The notes beneath the pieces are model-generated. The model saw only the letters and a program-made list of their open reading frames with translations. It made no database searches and was not told the origin of the DNA. From Stercorarius parasiticus (taxonomy: Eukaryota; Chordata; Aves; Charadriiformes; Stercorariidae), in the NCBI GenBank assembly GCA_013396915.1, contig VWZL01004592.1:124001-188000 (forward strand): 64,000 bases of DNA, written 5' to 3'. How positions within the stretch are numbered: position 1 is the first letter of the stretch; every line of letters begins with the position of its first letter. Shown piece after piece: positions 63,241 to 64,000 of this stretch. A program made the position numbers and the translations under genes.

Positions 63241-64000
63241 CTTTCCTCAGAAGTACTTGCCATGCTTTGTTCAATGACTCATAACCAACATAGCTGTATC
63301 AACTAATGCTTTTTTTTTTTACTCTCCAAAACAACTATGTTAGAAAAGCTTCACGGTATAGACTGCTCCAGGACAGCTTTTTGACACTACCTGCGCAGAC
63401 TTGGCATGGGAAGATCATCACACATGCAACTTGTACTCTACCTACTTACAGTGACAGCCAAAGACCTAGTAGTCAGGGTAAGTTGCCTGCCAGAACTGTA
63501 TCCTAGCAGAAGATACTTTATAAAAGCAAAATTTACTGTCCTCCCAAGCTGATGCGTTCTTCTGGGCACACCAGAGATCAGTTTCAGTTTTTCAAAAATA
63601 CCATTCTCCTCATAAAATAGCTTCTTTCTGTTCAGATCAAGGTGCTTCACAGCCTGGTATTTCAGCTACCCCCAGAACAACCATTCAGTATGAAAAGCCC
63701 CTTTGCATTGATCTCTGTCCCATGAAGAGCAGGATGCGTTTTTTTGGTTTTTTTTTGTTACGGATTCTGGGTGAAACATAAGGATATAACATGAAATCCA
63801 AGCATAGTGAAGCATTTTATTGGTGGTGTCCCTAGATCTTGGGAATCTGACAGAGCAATGAAATTGGTGCTTTTAGATATTTACAAAAGCTAATTCCTAT
63901 AACTACGTCTGAAATGATGTTTCTGGACTAATTCAGACCTGCTGTCCATTCAGTTTCACGTGTTTTGGAATGGATTGAACAGATTCTGAAAAATAAAATA
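63241..64000. other. unassigned flank
   Basis: AT-rich sequence 5' of the candidate gene start, with T-runs near 63309-63320 and 63738-63757. No promoter or exon recognised. Confidence 0.5.

Noticed and set aside
59188..64000. Expected RPLP2 gene upstream of PNPLA2
   Set aside because: Neither its N-terminal MRYVA-type start nor its acidic DDDMGFGLFD end appears in any frame; it must lie outside the window or elsewhere.

Overview
This 64 kb window is nuclear DNA from a bird. The evidence is multi-exon genes with GT-AG introns, two CpG-island promoters, a CR1 LINE remnant with the typical avian ORF2 C-terminal coding, few other repeats, and bird-like versions of two neighbouring vertebrate genes. 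The species cannot be fixed from the sequence alone.

Layout, all clear genes on the minus strand. (1) Bases 1-7309 hold the 5' part of CRACR2B (EFCAB4A): three coding exons with two EF-hands and an acidic linker; the coiled-coil exons lie beyond base 1. A probable non-coding first exon sits about 19 kb upstream in a CpG island near 26.4 kb. (2) Bases 28.5-58.5 kb are PNPLA2 (adipose triglyceride lipase, ATGL). All nine coding exons are present and every junction phase is consistent, giving 481 residues with Ser47/Asp166 intact. A long 3' UTR of about 4.2 kb is inferred, and intron 1 is 16.2 kb. The PNPLA2 promoter is a second CpG island at 58 kb. The order PNPLA2 then CRACR2B in the same direction matches human 11p15.5. 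The first enzyme hydrolyses lipid-droplet triglyceride; the second is a Ca2+-sensing regulator of store-operated Ca2+ entry. They are neighbours, not a shared pathway.

Three less certain pieces are worth checking. One is an orphan 46-codon C-terminal exon with its own poly(A) signal at 27.5-27.8 kb. Another is a four-exon, phase-consistent candidate gene of 152 residues with a zinc-ribbon-like Cys pattern at 62.4-63.2 kb. The third is a possible upstream exon pair 5' of PNPLA2 (58.85-59.19 kb) with duplicated splice-donor sites. None of these matches a family I recognise.

The remainder is intronic or intergenic sequence with one CR1 copy, one CR1 scrap, several MIR-like SINE fragments, short tandem duplications and homopolymers. 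No rRNA, tRNA, CRISPR array or intact mobile element was seen. Two sequencing ambiguities exist: a single N at 26477 and five N at 58561-58565.
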